64,000 bases of DNA from Microvirga terricola (GCF_011777495.1 NZ_JAATJS010000003.1:310001-374000); one strand, 5' to 3'; numbered from the stretch's first letter, positions 23,609-31,724 are shown. A program made the numbers and translations. The notes: a model not told the origin generated them from the letters alone.

Positions 23609-23839
23609 ATGGTAACTCGTATAAGTGCTGTCACATTGGCGCTTGCCATCTCCGCGTTCAGCGCGACGCAGGCTAGTGCGTTCTTTGGCTATGATGATGA
23701 GCGCGATCCGCCGAAGGGTTTGAACGGTGTGAGCGCGACCGGCCTGACGGACCAGGGGCTTGCCGACCTCAAGGTTGGCAAGGCGGCGCATTCGAAGTCC
23801 GTCGTGCTGCCTGACGGCTCGCGCGTCGAGATCAAGTAA
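23609..23839 (+). CDS. Small secreted protein of unknown function, array copy 1
   Basis: A 76-residue precursor. Residues 1-24 form a Sec signal peptide ending 'TQASA', leaving a mature protein of 52 residues that starts FFGYDDERDPPKGL and ends VVLPDGSRVEIK. The mature part has no Cys, is hydrophilic, and has a conserved 'GVSATGLTDQGLADLKVGK' core. It resembles nothing I can name. From base 23636 onward it is almost identical to copies 2 and 3; before that, its first nine codons differ (MVTRISAVT), so the duplication or gene conversion boundary lies inside the signal peptide. The ribosome site AAGGAGG can be masked by the leader fold. Confidence 0.8.
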   Translation: MVTRISAVTLALAISAFSATQASAFFGYDDERDPPKGLNGVSATGLTDQGLADLKVGKAAHSKSVVLPDGSRVEIK

Positions 23840-23853
23840 GCGAGGAGGAACTC

Positions 23854-24084
23854 ATGACGATCCGTAAAAGCGTTCTGGTGTTGGCGCTTGCCATCTCCGC
23901 GTTCAGCGCGACGCAGGCTAGTGCGTTCTTTCACTATGATGATGAGCGCGATCCGCCGAGGGGTTTGAACGGTGTGAGCGCGACCGGCCTGACGGACCAG
24001 GGGCTTGCCGACCTCAAGGTTGGCAAGGCGGCGCATTCGAAGTCCGTCGTGCTGCCTGACGGCTCGCGTGTCGAGATCAAGTAA
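23854..24084 (+). CDS. Small secreted protein of unknown function, array copy 2
   Basis: A 76-residue precursor with signal peptide MTIRKSVLVLALAIS...ASA (residues 1-24) and a 52-residue mature part. It differs from copy 3 at only three residues, all just after the cleavage site: His27 (Gly in copies 1 and 3), Glu31 (Asp in copy 3) and Arg36 (Lys in copies 1 and 3). The rest, through the VEIK end, is the same. A GAGGAGG ribosome site stands 7 bases before the ATG, in the 14-base spacer after copy 1, so it is translated from the same message. No known domain is recognised. Confidence 0.8.
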   Translation: MTIRKSVLVLALAISAFSATQASAFFHYDDERDPPRGLNGVSATGLTDQGLADLKVGKAAHSKSVVLPDGSRVEIK

Positions 24085-24098
24085 GCGAGGAGGAACTC

Positions 24099-24329
24099 AT
24101 GACGATCCGTAAAAGCGTTCTGGTGTTGGCGCTTGCCATCTCCGCGTTCAGCGCGACGCAGGCTAGTGCGTTCTTTGGCTATGATGATGACCGCGATCCG
24201 CCGAAGGGTTTGAACGGTGTGAGCGCGACCGGCCTGACGGACCAGGGGCTTGCCGACCTCAAGGTTGGCAAGGCGGCGCATTCGAAGTCCGTCGTGCTGC
24301 CTGACGGCTCGCGTGTCGAGATCAAGTAA
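24099..24329 (+). CDS. Small secreted protein of unknown function, array copy 3
   Basis: A 76-residue precursor with the same signal peptide as copy 2 and a mature N-terminus FFGYDDDRDPPKGL. Asp31 is unique to this copy. The gene is followed after 22 bases by a perfect intrinsic terminator, so it is the last member of the unit. The absence of Cys, of a double-Gly leader and of any membrane segment in the mature part argues against lantibiotic-, microcin- or holin-type products as commonly known. A periplasmic or extracellular role is likely from the signal peptide alone; no function is assigned. Confidence 0.8.
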   Translation: MTIRKSVLVLALAISAFSATQASAFFGYDDDRDPPKGLNGVSATGLTDQGLADLKVGKAAHSKSVVLPDGSRVEIK

Positions 24330-24351
24330 ACGTTCTCCGCATAATGAAAGA

Positions 24352-24375
24352 CCCTCTCGCCACAAGGCGAGAGGG
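24352..24375 (+). terminator. Intrinsic terminator closing the small-protein array
   Basis: CCCTCTCGCC (24352-24361) pairs perfectly with GGCGAGAGGG (24366-24375) around ACAA, followed by TTGTT. The stem is ten pairs with strong GC content. It separates the array from the ADYC-like gene, whose ATG is 11 bases further on. Confidence 0.85.
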
Positions 24376-24385
24376 TTGTTCGAGT

Positions 24386-25183
24386 ATGGTGCATCGACTA
24401 ATCCTCTTTTTCGCGCTGCTGATTTTCGCGCAATTTTCTCCCGCATCTGTTTCGGCTTTGGAAGGGCGCTTTCAAGCCGATGGTATGGACCTCGTGCTCA
24501 AGCTCAGTGACGGCAGAGTACTGAGAGGGCAGACGCTGACCGGGATGAGGCTCTTCCTGGGCACAGGGGCGGATGAGCGGGAAATACGCATTGATGATAT
24601 TGCGCTGGAAACGCGACTGCGCGGGTTGCCGCTTACCTTCTATCGGATGTCCGTGAAGGACAGAGAAACGGGGGCTTTCAAAGAACTGTGCCAGGTCGAT
24701 CCTGACGGAGAGCGTGCCGCGATCGCTTATCCCAACGGAGCGGATGACTTTTCCCTGACATGCACGAGTGGAGCCGAGGGCAAATGCATCCTCTTCGGCT
24801 ATTTTCCTTGGCAGACTCAGGACGGCATTCCGATGCGCGATCTGCATCGCGCCTGCGTCCACATGTTGCGCGCCGATTATACCGGGGATGATCGGCCGAC
24901 CGCGAAGAACGGGACGAAAATCAACATCATCGACCGCTTCGGCATTCAGAATCCCGGCCACGTTTCCTGGATGGAGTTCGAGGCCGCCTGGGGGACGGAA
25001 GGGGCCATTTGTGTCGCCCATCCCCGCATTGCCGACAACATTACGTTGGACGAATTGGCCGATAGGGCGCCCCGGCTCAAGGGACGATTGGGGCCGCATA
25101 AATGCTATGAGGAAGCGGTGCGGGACGATCCGCGTGCGCTAATTTACAATGAATCGGTCCTGACCTGGCGCACAAAGCGGTAG
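24386..25183 (+). CDS. Secreted protein resembling ADYC-domain proteins
   Basis: A 265-residue precursor with a signal peptide of about 24 residues (hydrophobic LILFFALLIFAQF, ending 'ASVSA'). The middle has 'RACVHMLRADYTGDD' followed by 'NGTKINIIDRFGIQ', the region that names the ADYC family, but with Thr where Cys is usual. Other Cys (in 'ELCQVD', 'SLTCTSGAEGKCILFGYFPW', 'RACVHM', 'AICVAHPRI', 'HKCYEEA') could form disulfides. The ADYC family has no known biochemical function. The ATG at 24386 is preferred because an upstream in-frame ATG (24344) would put the terminator hairpin inside the gene. Family assignment is by remembered motif and is moderate. Confidence 0.6.
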   Translation: MVHRLILFFALLIFAQFSPASVSALEGRFQADGMDLVLKLSDGRVLRGQTLTGMRLFLGTGADEREIRIDDIALETRLRGLPLTFYRMSVKDRETGAFKELCQVDPDGERAAIAYPNGADDFSLTCTSGAEGKCILFGYFPWQTQDGIPMRDLHRACVHMLRADYTGDDRPTAKNGTKINIIDRFGIQNPGHVSWMEFEAAWGTEGAICVAHPRIADNITLDELADRAPRLKGRLGPHKCYEEAVRDDPRALIYNESVLTWRTKR

Positions 25184-25273
25184 GCAGCACGCTGCTGCTG
25201 CGTTGCCGGGCTTCTGCATCGTCTGTGCGCTCCCCTTAGCTGCGTGCCTGCCCCTGAAAGAATTATTCGGCAC

Positions 25274-25966
25274 TCATTTCCTGCGCAGGATCAGCCGGTT
25301 GCCGCGAACCTCGTAAGATCCGAGGCGCTCTAAGAAGGTCATGCCGAGAAGATTGGTGTGCAAGCTTCCGGATGGGGTGATCAGGGCCTCCACATTGCGC
25401 TCGGTGATTGGCCCCACAGAAAGGATCGGGATGATGACCGGCGCCGCAAGCGCGGTGCCGTTCGCAGTGGAGACTGGCACGGAATAATCCAGGTCCTCCG
25501 GCTTGAAGCCAAGGGCAGCGGCATTTTCCGCGCGGATCACGACGGTGCTGGCGCCCGTGTCGAAGATGAAACGGCCGTCGCGTCCGTTGACCTTGGCAGT
25601 GAGCACGAAACTCCCGTCCAGCTTGCGCGCGGCAACAACCTCGCCCTTGTCGGTGACGACGGTGCGCCCGAGCGAGACATCGCCAATGGCGCGGTCGATA
25701 ACGGCTTCAAACTCATGCCGGGCGGAATAGGCGACGAGCACAGCCAGAAGAATCCCCGCACTGACGGCAGTGGCCTGCACGCCATAGGTCCAGTGACGGC
25801 TGAAATTCTCGATGATACCGGCGGCCAGAATCAGCGTCAGCGCGCAGAAGCTGACGGCGAGCGCGGTTTCTAACGGCGAAAAATCGGCAATCGGCTCTTC
25901 GACGAGGACGGCAATCAGGAATGCTCCTGCGAGAAGAAGCAATCCCGCTCTGCGCGCGCCACGCAT
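25274..25966 (-). CDS. Retropepsin-like aspartic protease, membrane-anchored (TIGR02281 type)
   Basis: A 230-residue protein with three or four N-terminal membrane helices (about residues 5-85) and a C-terminal single-lobe aspartic protease domain. The active site is 'FIFDTGASTVVI', the DTGAS form of the DTG motif, followed by the flap 'STANGTALAAPVII' and the 'NLLGMTFLERLGSYEVRGNRLIL' ending typical of the clan AA family found in alphaproteobacteria. As in retropepsins it should act as a dimer; substrates are unknown. Its start overlaps the stop of the DUF1289 gene by one base, so they form one unit. Confidence 0.85.
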   Translation of the reverse strand: MRGARRAGLLLLAGAFLIAVLVEEPIADFSPLETALAVSFCALTLILAAGIIENFSRHWTYGVQATAVSAGILLAVLVAYSARHEFEAVIDRAIGDVSLGRTVVTDKGEVVAARKLDGSFVLTAKVNGRDGRFIFDTGASTVVIRAENAAALGFKPEDLDYSVPVSTANGTALAAPVIIPILSVGPITERNVEALITPSGSLHTNLLGMTFLERLGSYEVRGNRLILRRK

Positions 25967-26163
25967 CAGGAGGCCTTATCGGGCTCGACAGCAAAGGCTT
26001 GCCGCATCCGCTCGGGCAGTTCGGCCATGATGCGCAGCCGCTCTTCCTCAGTCAGGCGGTACCACGTGCCGATTTCCTCGCGCGTGCGCCCGCACCCCTC
26101 GCACAGACCCGTTTCGGGATCGAGCATGCAGACGCGGATGCAGGGGGTGGAAGCGGGGCTCAT
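25966..26163 (-). CDS. DUF1289-family small Cys-rich protein
   Basis: A 65-residue protein with four Cys at 8, 12, 21 and 24 in 'PCIRVCMLDPETGLCEGCG', the pattern of DUF1289 (probable Fe-S or zinc binding), then 'TREEIGTWYRLTEEERLRIM', which is also characteristic. Function is unknown in the family. It lies between cobS and the aspartic protease on the same strand, with 15 bases to cobS and a one-base overlap with the protease, so all three are probably co-transcribed. Confidence 0.88.
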   Translation of the reverse strand: MSPASTPCIRVCMLDPETGLCEGCGRTREEIGTWYRLTEEERLRIMAELPERMRQAFAVEPDKAS

Positions 26164-26178
26164 GATTGCTTCATGTCG

Positions 26179-27018
26179 TTACGGTGCGGTGACGGTCAAG
26201 AGGCCGATCAGCGCGGCGATCTCCGCGACCTGTTGCGCCGCTCCCGCGATGTCGCCTGTCTGCCCCCCGATGTGCCGCGCGGCGAACCGCGTCAGCGCGA
26301 GCCCTGAGAGCGCCGACAGAGCGATCATCAGGCCGACGCCCGAGGGAGCCAGTCCGGCGATCATGCCGAGCACGACGGCGAGTAAGGATGCGATGGCGGC
26401 GGCGAGCCACAGCGCGTCGCGTGTCGGCTGTCCGACCGCTTGGGAGGCACCATCCGGACGGGCAGGGGGCAGCAGCACGAGGGGCATCAGGCCCGCCGTG
26501 CGGGAGAGCGAGGCTACGATCAGAAGGGCGATGCAGGCTGCCAGGGGGGCGAGGCGGTCTGCCAGGGCCGCCAGCGCGCCGATCCGCAAAGCGAAGGCCA
26601 GGATGAGCGCGGATGCGCCATAGGAGCCGATCAGGCTGTCCTTCATGATCGCGAGCCGCCGTTCGCGAGTCGCACCGCCAAAGCTGTCGGCGGTATCGGT
26701 CAGCCCGTCCTCATGGAACGCGCCGGTGGTCAACGTCATCGCGGCGATGGAGAGGATGGCCGCGAGCCAGGGGCCGAGATCGAGAAAGAGGGCGAGGGCC
26801 AGCACCAGCGCAGGCAACAGGCCGAGCACGAGCCCCGCCACCGGCAGAACCCGCGTCAATCTCTGAAATTCGGGCAGCGCATGGGGGTCATGCTCCCAAG
26901 GCAGGGTGGACACCGGAAGGCGAGAATAAAAGCGCAGGCAACGGGCGAGATCGGTCAGCAATTCCTGCCAAGCGCGCGTCGTCGCGGCGGTTTGTGCCTT
27001 CTGCAATTGATCGGACAT
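26179..27018 (-). CDS. cobS: Adenosylcobinamide-GDP ribazoletransferase (cobalamin synthase)
   Basis: A 279-residue integral membrane enzyme that joins adenosylcobinamide-GDP to alpha-ribazole in the last steps of cobalamin synthesis. Recognisable parts are 'CLRFYSRLPV', the acidic motif 'GAFHEDGLTDTADSFGG' and 'RRLAIMKDSLIGSYGA', followed by several hydrophobic helices. Length is somewhat above the usual 250 because of an N-terminal extension. It is divergent from cobT with 75 bases between, an arrangement common in alphaproteobacteria. No cobalamin riboswitch fits in that short space. Confidence 0.95.
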   Translation of the reverse strand: MSDQLQKAQTAATTRAWQELLTDLARCLRFYSRLPVSTLPWEHDPHALPEFQRLTRVLPVAGLVLGLLPALVLALALFLDLGPWLAAILSIAAMTLTTGAFHEDGLTDTADSFGGATRERRLAIMKDSLIGSYGASALILAFALRIGALAALADRLAPLAACIALLIVASLSRTAGLMPLVLLPPARPDGASQAVGQPTRDALWLAAAIASLLAVVLGMIAGLAPSGVGLMIALSALSGLALTRFAARHIGGQTGDIAGAAQQVAEIAALIGLLTVTAP

Positions 27019-27093
27019 GCTTCACCCCGTGTGCACAGCCCGTTATAGGTCACGCCTGACCTCATTCTTCAATGCCTCATAGGCTGGATCCCC

Positions 27094-28122
27094 ATGAACG
27101 ATACCGCGCCTTCCTCGCCCTTCGACGATATCCGCCGCCTGATCACGACGATTCCCGGGCCGGACGAGGCGGCGGTCGAGGCTGTGCGGCTGCGGGACCG
27201 GCAGCTGACGAAGCCAGCCGGCAGCTTAGGCCGCCTGGAATGGCTGAACGAGTGGCTCGCCGCCTGGCAGGGCAAACCGAAGCCGACCGTGGATCGTCCG
27301 ATGGTCTGCGTCTTTGCCGGCAGCCATGGGGTGACGGCGCGCGGCGTTTCCGCGTTCCCGTCTGACGTGAACCGGCAGATGCTGGAGAACTTTTCCGCAG
27401 GCGGCGCTGCCATCAACCAGATATGCGCGAGCCTTGGGCTCGGCTTCAAGGTGTTTGATCTCGCCATCGACATGCCGACCAACGACATCGTGACTGACGC
27501 GGCGATGGACGAAAAAGCCTGTGTCGCCACCATGGCCTTCGGAATGGAGGCGATTGCAGGCGGCACCGACCTGCTCGCCGTCGGCGAACTCGGCATTGGC
27601 AACACCACCATCGCCGCCGCGATCTATACTGCTCTCTTCGGCGGCCCGGCGGCGCATTGGGTTGGGCGTGGCACGGGTGTCGACGATGAGGGGATGAAGC
27701 GCAAAATTGCAGCCGTCGAGGGGGCGCTCGACCGACACAAGGATCATCTGAAGGACCCGCTCGAAGTGCTGCGCCGCCTCGGCGGACGCGAAGTTGCCGC
27801 CATCGCAGGCGCGATCCTAGCCGCGCGGCTGCAGCGCATCCCCGTCGTTCTCGACGGCTACGTCACGACTGCGGCTGCTGCGGTTCTGCACGCCATCCAT
27901 CCCTCGACCATCGACCATTGCATCGCCGGACATGTTTCGGCGGAAGGCGCGCATCAGGACGTGCTGGAGCGCCTCGGCAAAATCCCGCTTCTGGCGCTCG
28001 GCATGCGTCTTGGCGAGGGGACGGGCGCGGCACTCGCCGTCGGCATCGTGAAAACCGCCGCCACCGTTCATCGTGACATGGCGACTTTCGGTCAGGCAGG
28101 CGTTTCCGAACGCCTGTCATAA
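27094..28122 (+). CDS. cobT: Nicotinate-nucleotide-dimethylbenzimidazole phosphoribosyltransferase
   Basis: A 342-residue cytosolic enzyme that makes alpha-ribazole phosphate from nicotinate mononucleotide and DMB for the lower ligand of cobalamin. Signatures are 'RDRQLTKPAGSLGRLE', 'VFAGSHGVTARGVSAFP', 'GGAAINQIC', 'AVGELGIGNTT', 'GRGTGVDDEGMKRK' and 'MRLGEGTGAALA', in which Glu308 is the catalytic base by homology. It lies opposite cobS, the enzyme using its product after dephosphorylation. The nuclease gene begins 2 bases after its stop. Confidence 0.96.
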   Translation: MNDTAPSSPFDDIRRLITTIPGPDEAAVEAVRLRDRQLTKPAGSLGRLEWLNEWLAAWQGKPKPTVDRPMVCVFAGSHGVTARGVSAFPSDVNRQMLENFSAGGAAINQICASLGLGFKVFDLAIDMPTNDIVTDAAMDEKACVATMAFGMEAIAGGTDLLAVGELGIGNTTIAAAIYTALFGGPAAHWVGRGTGVDDEGMKRKIAAVEGALDRHKDHLKDPLEVLRRLGGREVAAIAGAILAARLQRIPVVLDGYVTTAAAAVLHAIHPSTIDHCIAGHVSAEGAHQDVLERLGKIPLLALGMRLGEGTGAALAVGIVKTAATVHRDMATFGQAGVSERLS

Positions 28123-28124
28123 AC

Positions 28125-28652
28125 ATGTTCCAGTCCCGGTTCCCTCGTCGCCCCTTCGCTGCGCGCTCGTCTCACCGCGGGCTTGCGTCCTTGGTGCTGG
28201 CGCTGGGCCTGGCGGCCGGGGCGAACCTGCTTCTCAGCCCCAAGGAGCCCGCCGAGGGGCGGGCCTATGCGGTCGACGGAGATACCATCCGGATCAACGA
28301 GATGCGCATCCGCCTCAAAGGCATCGATGCACCGGAACTGGAACAGACCTGCGTCAGGGCCGGTCAGCCTTATCTCTGCGGCGAGGAAGCGCGCAATGCG
28401 TTGGTTGCGATCCTTCTCAAGCAGCAGGTGGAATGCCGCCTGTCGGGACGCGACCGTTATCGGCGCTCTCTGGCCCGGTGCACTGTCGAGGGCAAGGATA
28501 TCGGCGCGCGATTGGTCGAAGAGGGTTGGGCCGTCGCCTATGGCGGTTATACCTGGGAGGAAACGCGCGCCCGGCATCGCGCCGTCGGCCTGTGGGCCGG
28601 ATCATTCGACTATCCGCGCGAGTGGCGTCGGAAACACGGCCGCTCGACCTAA
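28125..28652 (+). CDS. Thermonuclease-family (SNase-like) protein, membrane-anchored or secreted
   Basis: A 175-residue protein with a hydrophobic segment at about residues 20-38 serving as signal or anchor. The OB-fold nuclease domain shows 'AYAVDGDTIRINEMRIRLKGIDAPELEQTC', in outline, with the catalytic Arg in 'RIRLKGIDAPE' and the second Arg in 'RYRRSLARC', then 'GWAVAYGGY' and 'GLWAG'. Key SNase residues seem intact, so calcium-dependent phosphodiesterase activity is possible. It follows cobT by 2 bases, but a functional link is not evident. Confidence 0.82.
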   Translation: MFQSRFPRRPFAARSSHRGLASLVLALGLAAGANLLLSPKEPAEGRAYAVDGDTIRINEMRIRLKGIDAPELEQTCVRAGQPYLCGEEARNALVAILLKQQVECRLSGRDRYRRSLARCTVEGKDIGARLVEEGWAVAYGGYTWEETRARHRAVGLWAGSFDYPREWRRKHGRST

Positions 28653-28796
28653 TTTTGCATCCGCTCTCGCGAATTTATCAGGTCCATCAGAATTTTAGGC
28701 GAGATTTCCCCGCGATCATGAAGGCAAAGTCTGCGCTATATTAATTTTATAACATAAATTACCCTGCGTCATATGGATTTGAAATTATAAGTATAC

Positions 28797-28812
28797 TTAA
28801 ACCCTTCGTTAA
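28797..28812. promoter_or_regulatory. CtrA-like TTAA pair upstream of the chemoreceptor gene
   Basis: TTAA at 28797-28800 and 28809-28812 are separated by 8 bases; the CtrA consensus is TTAA-N7-TTAA, so this fits only if TAAA at 28798 is taken as the first half. The 234 bases between the nuclease and chemoreceptor genes are otherwise AT-rich with no reading frame. Alphaproteobacterial motility and chemotaxis genes are often under CtrA control. Confidence 0.25.
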
Positions 28813-28886
28813 ATTCCTACGGTAAGGATGATGGCGAGAATATGGCAATCATTGTTACCGGGGTCCGTCGCGAGGCGGGTGATGAG

Positions 28887-30575
28887 ATGAGGTTTCTTCA
28901 AAGACTGTCGATCAGGTCAAAACTGATCGGTGCGTTCGCTGTGCTTTTCGTCCTGACGCTGCTTGTCGGCCTGCAGGGACTGATCGAGGTCCGCAACCTC
29001 AACCGTCTCCTGGCTGAATCCAACACCGCCTCTCTTCCGAGCGTTCGCTGGTCGGGCGCGATCAACGCGATCACGGCGGATCTCAGGGGCACGCTTCTGC
29101 GTCATACGCTCGCGGTTGATGAGGACGTGATCCTTGAGGCGGAAGCGCGCTCGGTCGAACTTGATAAAAAACTGGCGGAAGCTCGCACCGCCTTTGTCGC
29201 CCTCATCAATACGTCCGAGGAACGCGCTCTCTACGAGGAATTCAGCCAGAACTGGGGCACCTATGCGACGGAGGCCGCCGCAGTCCTCAAGTACTCGCAG
29301 CAGAGCCAAACGGCGATGGCTCGTCAGCACTTCAACGGAAGAACCATCGAGCCCTTCCGGAAGGCGCAGGAGGCTCTCGAAAAAATCGTCGAGAGCGTCG
29401 TTGCCGAAGCGGAGAAAAACTATCTCGAAGCGCAGGCGGATTATGAGCGCATGCTCCAGTGGGTCATCGCCATTCTTGCTGCTGCCGCGATCTTCGGCGC
29501 CGGTCTTGGAGTCGTCATCATTCGCTCGATCTCGCGCGGCATTGCGTCGGTGGTAGCACCCATGAGGGCTCTCGCCGAAGGCGATCTCATGGCGGACGTG
29601 CCTCATCGCGGCGAGAAGAATGAGATCGGCACGATCGCTGACGCCGTCCAGGTCTTCAAGGCCGCGCTCATCGCCAAGAAGGAGGCCGATGAGGCAGCCG
29701 CTCTCGAAGCCGACGCCAAGATGCGTCGTGCTCAAAAGCTCGACGAACTGACGAAGCGCTTCGAGGCGAACGTCTCCGTCCTCACGCAGGAGCTGACCGG
29801 CGCCGCGACCGACATGGAAGCGACGGCCAAGTCCATGGCGGCGATTGCCGACCAGACGACCCGCCAATCGGCCACCGTGGCTTCGGCTGCCGAGCAGACA
29901 TCGGCCAATGTGCAGACGGTTGCGGCTGCGACGGAGGAAATGTCGATTTCGATCCGCGAGATTGCCACGCAGATCAACCAATCCTCGCAGATCGCCGATC
30001 GTGCGGTCCAGGGCGCGCAGCGCACGAATGTGACCGTGCAGACGTTGGCATCGACGGCGGAAAAAATCGGCGACGTGATCGCGCTGATCAACAACATCGC
30101 CGGCCAGACCAACCTGCTTGCGCTCAACGCCACCATCGAGGCGGCGAGGGCGGGTGAGGCGGGCCGCGGCTTCGCGGTCGTCGCGTCCGAGGTCAAGGAA
30201 CTGGCCAGCCAGACCGCCAAGGCGACCGAGGAAATCGGCAGCCAGATCGCGGGCGTCCAGCAGGCCACGGAAGAGGTCGTTGCGGCGATCCAGGATATCG
30301 CCAAGACGATCACCGAGATGTCCCAAATTTCCGTCACCATCGCTGCCGCCATGGAGCAGCAGGGCGTGGCAACGCAGGAGATCTCCCGCAATGTGCAGGA
30401 GGCCGCGCGCGGCACGGATCATGTCACCGGCAATATCACCGACGTCCGCCAGGGCGCGGGCGAGACGGGCTCCGTCGCCGCCAAGGTGCTCGACGCGGCG
30501 CAGGGGCTTGCACGCCATTCGGAGGATCTTGGCCGCGAGGTTCAGGACTTCCTCTACGGCGTGAAGGCCGCCTGA
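28887..30575 (+). CDS. Methyl-accepting chemotaxis protein
   Basis: A 562-residue transmembrane receptor. The first helix (about residues 8-30) is followed by a periplasmic four-helix-bundle sensor of about 150 residues, a second helix ('[21 protein letters not shown]'-region), a HAMP domain and a coiled-coil signalling domain. The hairpin tip that contacts CheA/CheW is '[20 protein letters not shown]', seen here in full and preceded by typical methylation helices. There is no C-terminal CheR-binding pentapeptide. The ATG at 28887 (MRFLQRL) is chosen as it directly precedes the first helix with GAGGCGG upstream; an ATG at 28842 is possible. Ligand unknown. Confidence 0.93.
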   Translation: MRFLQRLSIRSKLIGAFAVLFVLTLLVGLQGLIEVRNLNRLLAESNTASLPSVRWSGAINAITADLRGTLLRHTLAVDEDVILEAEARSVELDKKLAEARTAFVALINTSEERALYEEFSQNWGTYATEAAAVLKYSQQSQTAMARQHFNGRTIEPFRKAQEALEKIVESVVAEAEKNYLEAQADYERMLQWVIAILAAAAIFGAGLGVVIIRSISRGIASVVAPMRALAEGDLMADVPHRGEKNEIGTIADAVQVFKAALIAKKEADEAAALEADAKMRRAQKLDELTKRFEANVSVLTQELTGAATDMEATAKSMAAIADQTTRQSATVASAAEQTSANVQTVAAATEEMSISIREIATQINQSSQIADRAVQGAQRTNVTVQTLASTAEKIGDVIALINNIAGQTNLLALNATIEAARAGEAGRGFAVVASEVKELASQTAKATEEIGSQIAGVQQATEEVVAAIQDIAKTITEMSQISVTIAAAMEQQGVATQEISRNVQEAARGTDHVTGNITDVRQGAGETGSVAAKVLDAAQGLARHSEDLGREVQDFLYGVKAA

Positions 30576-30602
30576 CAAGTTCACGAACTTCGTGAGATTT
30601 TC

Positions 30603-30629
30603 GAAAGCCGCCCCCCTTGGGCGGCTTTC
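30603..30629 (+). terminator. Intrinsic terminator after the chemoreceptor gene
   Basis: GAAAGCCGCCC (30603-30613) pairs perfectly with GGGCGGCTTTC (30619-30629) around CCCTT, followed by TTCGTTTTT. It ends the chemoreceptor transcript 28 bases after the stop. Confidence 0.9.
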
Positions 30630-30714
30630 TTCGTTTTTCCCTTATTGACCCATTTGCCAGTGTCGCGGAGCCGGTTCCGCCCTATGCTCCAGCTTAACCG
30701 CAAGGAGCCGATGA

Positions 30715-31506
30715 ATGAGCCAGACGACCCTGCATTGCGCCGTGACCGGAGCGGTCGCCACGATCACACTCGCCCGCGCCGACAAGATGAACGCGTTCAA
30801 TACGGCGATGCATGCCGAATTGCGTGAGGCGTTGGATCGCTGCGAGAAGGATGATGCGGTTCGCGTTGTCGTGCTCACAGGAGAGGGAAGGGCCTTTTCC
30901 TCCGGCCAGGATCTGACCGAGGAGATGCCACGCGATGCGCAAGGACGCATCGAACTCGGGCCTGCGCTTGCGCGGGACTACAATGCGCTCGTGCTGAGGC
31001 TCGCAAATTATCCGAAGGTGACCATCGCGGCCTTGAACGGCCCTGCCGTTGGGGCCTCGATGAACATTGCGCTCGCCTGCGACGTGGCGGTCGCGGCCCG
31101 CTCTGCCTATCTTCAGGAGGGCTTTGCGAAGATCGGTCTCATTCCCGATGCGGGCGGCACCTGGATTTTGCCACGTCTTGTTGGGCCCAAGCAGGCGCTC
31201 GCGCTCATGTTGACTGCAGAACCGATTCCTGCCGACGAGGCGCAGCGCATGGGGATCGTTTTCAAGGTTTTCGACGATGCAACCTTCGCCAGGGACATGG
31301 CGGCCTTCGCAGCAAGCCTCGCCGGCGGACCGGCACTTGCCTATCGCCTGATGAAACAGGCGGTAGCCGGGAGCCTGTCGAACGATCTTGAGACGCAGCT
31401 TGAGCTGGAGGCCCGGTTGCAGAACCAAGTGGGCGCCAGCCGCGATTTCATTGAGGGCATCACGGCTTTTCGCGAAAAGCGCGCGCCGCGGTTTGAGGGG
31501 CGGTGA
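30715..31506 (+). CDS. Enoyl-CoA hydratase/isomerase family protein (PaaG-like)
   Basis: A 263-residue crotonase-fold protein. The oxyanion-hole regions are 'GRAFSSGQDLTE' and 'ALNGPAVGASMNIALACD'; 'GLIPDAGGTWILPRLVG' contains an Asp that serves as acid-base in PaaG-type isomerases, while the hydratase Glu of the first turn is replaced ('GPAVGASMN'). This points to isomerase (2-oxepin or ring-epoxide isomerisation of phenylacetyl-CoA derivatives, or delta3-delta2 enoyl-CoA) more than to classical hydratase. No other phenylacetate genes are nearby, so the pathway is not settled. It is followed by a small membrane protein gene. Confidence 0.85.
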   Translation: MSQTTLHCAVTGAVATITLARADKMNAFNTAMHAELREALDRCEKDDAVRVVVLTGEGRAFSSGQDLTEEMPRDAQGRIELGPALARDYNALVLRLANYPKVTIAALNGPAVGASMNIALACDVAVAARSAYLQEGFAKIGLIPDAGGTWILPRLVGPKQALALMLTAEPIPADEAQRMGIVFKVFDDATFARDMAAFAASLAGGPALAYRLMKQAVAGSLSNDLETQLELEARLQNQVGASRDFIEGITAFREKRAPRFEGR

Positions 31507-31517
31507 AGGATGAGTAC

Positions 31518-31724
31518 ATGCGATACAATTATTGGATCGTCGGCCTCCTCACGCTTCTTGTCGTGATCGGCCTTTTCATGTCCCGCGATCCTGAGCGCGC
31601 CGCGCGCCTCTCGCAGATGTATCGCGACGCCGCCTTTTCTGGTGAAGCGCGCCAGCTCGTGCTGTTCGCGCTCGCCATCGGGATCGGCGGGTTCATCCTC
31701 TACCTGACGATGACCCGCCGTTAG
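31518..31724 (+). CDS. Small membrane protein of unknown function
   Basis: A 68-residue protein with two predicted membrane helices: 'YWIVGLLTLLVVIGLFM' near the N-terminus and 'LVLFALAIGIGGFILYLTM' near the C-terminus, joined by a hydrophilic loop 'SRDPERAARLSQMYRDA'. The ATG at 31518 has AAGGATGAG in front of it; a GTG at 31503 overlapping the upstream stop is an alternative. It is probably co-transcribed with the enoyl-CoA isomerase-like gene. I do not recognise a family. Confidence 0.65.
   Translation: MRYNYWIVGLLTLLVVIGLFMSRDPERAARLSQMYRDAAFSGEARQLVLFALAIGIGGFILYLTMTRR

Larger units (their letters stand above)
23636..24329 (+). repeat. Direct tandem repeat, three units at 245-base period
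   Basis: The gene starts are at 23609, 23854 and 24099, an exact 245-base spacing. Each spacer between copies is the same 14 bases containing GAGGAGGAACTC. Copies 2 and 3 differ at four bases over 231, in three codons. Copy 1 matches from 23636 on. Such identity, including third codon positions, implies recent amplification or continuing gene conversion. Confidence 0.9.

Noticed and set aside
23609-24329. CRISPR array or satellite DNA
   Set aside because: The 245-base units are coding, with signal peptides and ribosome sites; there are no short repeats with unique spacers.
27019-27093. Cobalamin riboswitch between cobS and cobT
   Set aside because: The gap is only 75 bases, too short for the riboswitch, and no B12 box could be seen.
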